NCBI RefSeq assembly: GCF_914767665.1
Contig: NC_059506.1
Span: 4,960,001 to 5,024,000 of the forward strand
Source: Harmonia axyridis
Lineage: Eukaryota; Arthropoda; Insecta; Coleoptera; Coccinellidae
Length of the DNA: 64,000 bases
Direction of reading: 5' to 3'
A program made the translations under genes and the position numbers. Below are positions 63,098 through 64,000 of this stretch, in pieces. Numbering within the stretch: the first letter of the stretch is position 1; every line of letters starts with the position of its first letter. A model generated the notes under the pieces. It saw nothing but the letters and a program-made list of their open reading frames with translations. It was not told where the DNA came from and did no database searches.

Positions 63098-63330
63098 GCC
63101 TGCAGCTTCCCAGCAACGCTCCGCTCATGCGTCTCGGCGTGTCTGGTTTTTGCTCCTGTTGTCCTCTACCAGTAACAATATAAGCCTTTCCGGCCTGGAA
63201 TGACATGGGGCTACGCAGGCGTGAGATGACGGTCAGGCAGGGCCTGCGCTGCACCCTGCACCTACCGGAAGTAGGATCTCCCTTTCCTTCTCCGTAACCT
63301 CGGTTTTCTTGTTTGTGGACATTTCACAAG
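63098..63330. other. GC-rich unassigned patch next to the array
   Basis: Bases 63,090-63,300 are GC-rich and joined to the array at the repeated CTGCAG. The minus frame 63,066-63,254 (RSPMSFQAGKAYIVTGRGQQ) matches nothing I know. It may be the source sequence or 5' region of the element that generated the array. Confidence 0.25.
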
Positions 63331-64000
63331 ATGAAGTGTTGGGGCAGTACAGTGCATCCCATTTTGAGTGAGACAGCCAGGTTTCTCGCTTGTTATTTAA
63401 GATAGAGCCTTGCGGTTTTCACGTTCCTGTCCTACTTTTTCGTGAAACTCAAGTTGGTCTAATAAGATTTTGCATAACTGTTTCCGTTCAAGAGATACAG
63501 GGTGATTTTGGAAATTGATACTTTTCGGACCCCTTCTTTATCTCCGAAGTTATTAGAAATAATGCTAAGGTAAAAACTACGTCTGAATCAGAATTCTGCG
63601 TAGAATCCAGTGGCGTACTCAATATTTTTTTTCGGGGTATGTTTTTGAAGATTCAACACAAACTTATGTTTTTTTTAACGGAACGCCATGTGTATCATTA
63701 CTTCGTTGAATTCGTTATTTTTTTCCCTTCAAAATGATATATGACACTATGTAGGTAGGATGTTCAGAAATGTTAAAAAAACACTAAAACATCAAATAAT
63801 GATGATTTTTTGTTAATGGGCAATGGATTTCCCATAGAAAAGAAGAATCAATAATGATAACAATAATTTTTAGCGATGACAGCTAGATCAGATTGGTTTT
63901 TTCCCTCCAATGCCTACTTGATAAAACAATGCTCCCAAATGCATAGTTGCCATAATAACAACAAGGATGTTTGTGTCATCAATGACCTACTACTTTTAGA
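63331..64000. other. AT-rich end of window, no gene recognised
   Basis: A CAGGGTGATTTTGG motif after TA at about 63,497-63,510 resembles the MITE termini elsewhere, but no partner end was found. Confidence 0.3.

Overview
This is a repeat-dense animal nuclear window. The insect LINE, Penelope, Gypsy, hAT, Tc1/mariner and Harbinger families, the arthropod-like 18S rRNA fragments and the AT-rich background point to an insect, plausibly a beetle (inference, not proven). There are no bacterial features. Most long ORFs belong to transposable elements (TEs). The only recognisable host sequences are degenerate ankyrin-repeat exons, both about 0.35-2 kb and about 15-15.6 kb, four exon pieces of the mRNA export factor NXF1 (26-33.5 kb), and antisense pieces of 18S rRNA.

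Layout. 0-5 kb: a Penelope-like (PLE) RT fragment, tandemly duplicated ankyrin 3' exons with a SINE-like insertion, and a LINE with a gag-like ORF1 and a dead endonuclease start. 5-13.4 kb ('copy A'): a hAT transposase remnant, a Tc1 element with one nonsense codon, and a PLE interrupted by an intact RTE-type LINE; the PLE carries an antisense 18S rRNA fragment inside its RT. 13.4-15.6 kb: R2-like and R1-like LINE fragments and ankyrin exons. 15.6-40.6 kb ('copy B'): a second hAT + PLE + 18S copy, blown apart by nested insertions. These are a TA-flanked mariner-type element containing a TRIM containing a Jockey LINE; a Harbinger element; a 10.1-kb segment with NXF1 exons, a mariner and a full-length RNase H-bearing LINE; and a Gypsy element with another TA-element in its LTR. 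Copies A and B serve as each other's empty sites, so most insertion boundaries and target duplications can be read directly.

40.6-59 kb is AT-rich with degenerate Jockey, CR1-like, mariner and Gypsy-gag fragments and a family of non-coding repeats. 59-63.1 kb holds facing CR1-like fragments and a tandem array with a 349-350 bp period. The last 0.9 kb is unassigned.

The most interesting structure is at 25.26-35.38 kb. NXF1 exons lie in circularly permuted order (k+1, k+2, last, then k), all on the + strand, flanked by directly repeated Harbinger sequences. The Harbinger target duplications (CAG on the NXF1 side, CTG on the 18S side) sort the four ends into two original insertions. This is the expected product of a circular DNA excised from the NXF1 locus and integrated by recombination between two Harbinger copies. 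A repeat-driven misassembly is the main alternative. The copy is decayed: its exon k+2 changes frame and its last exon is cut short.
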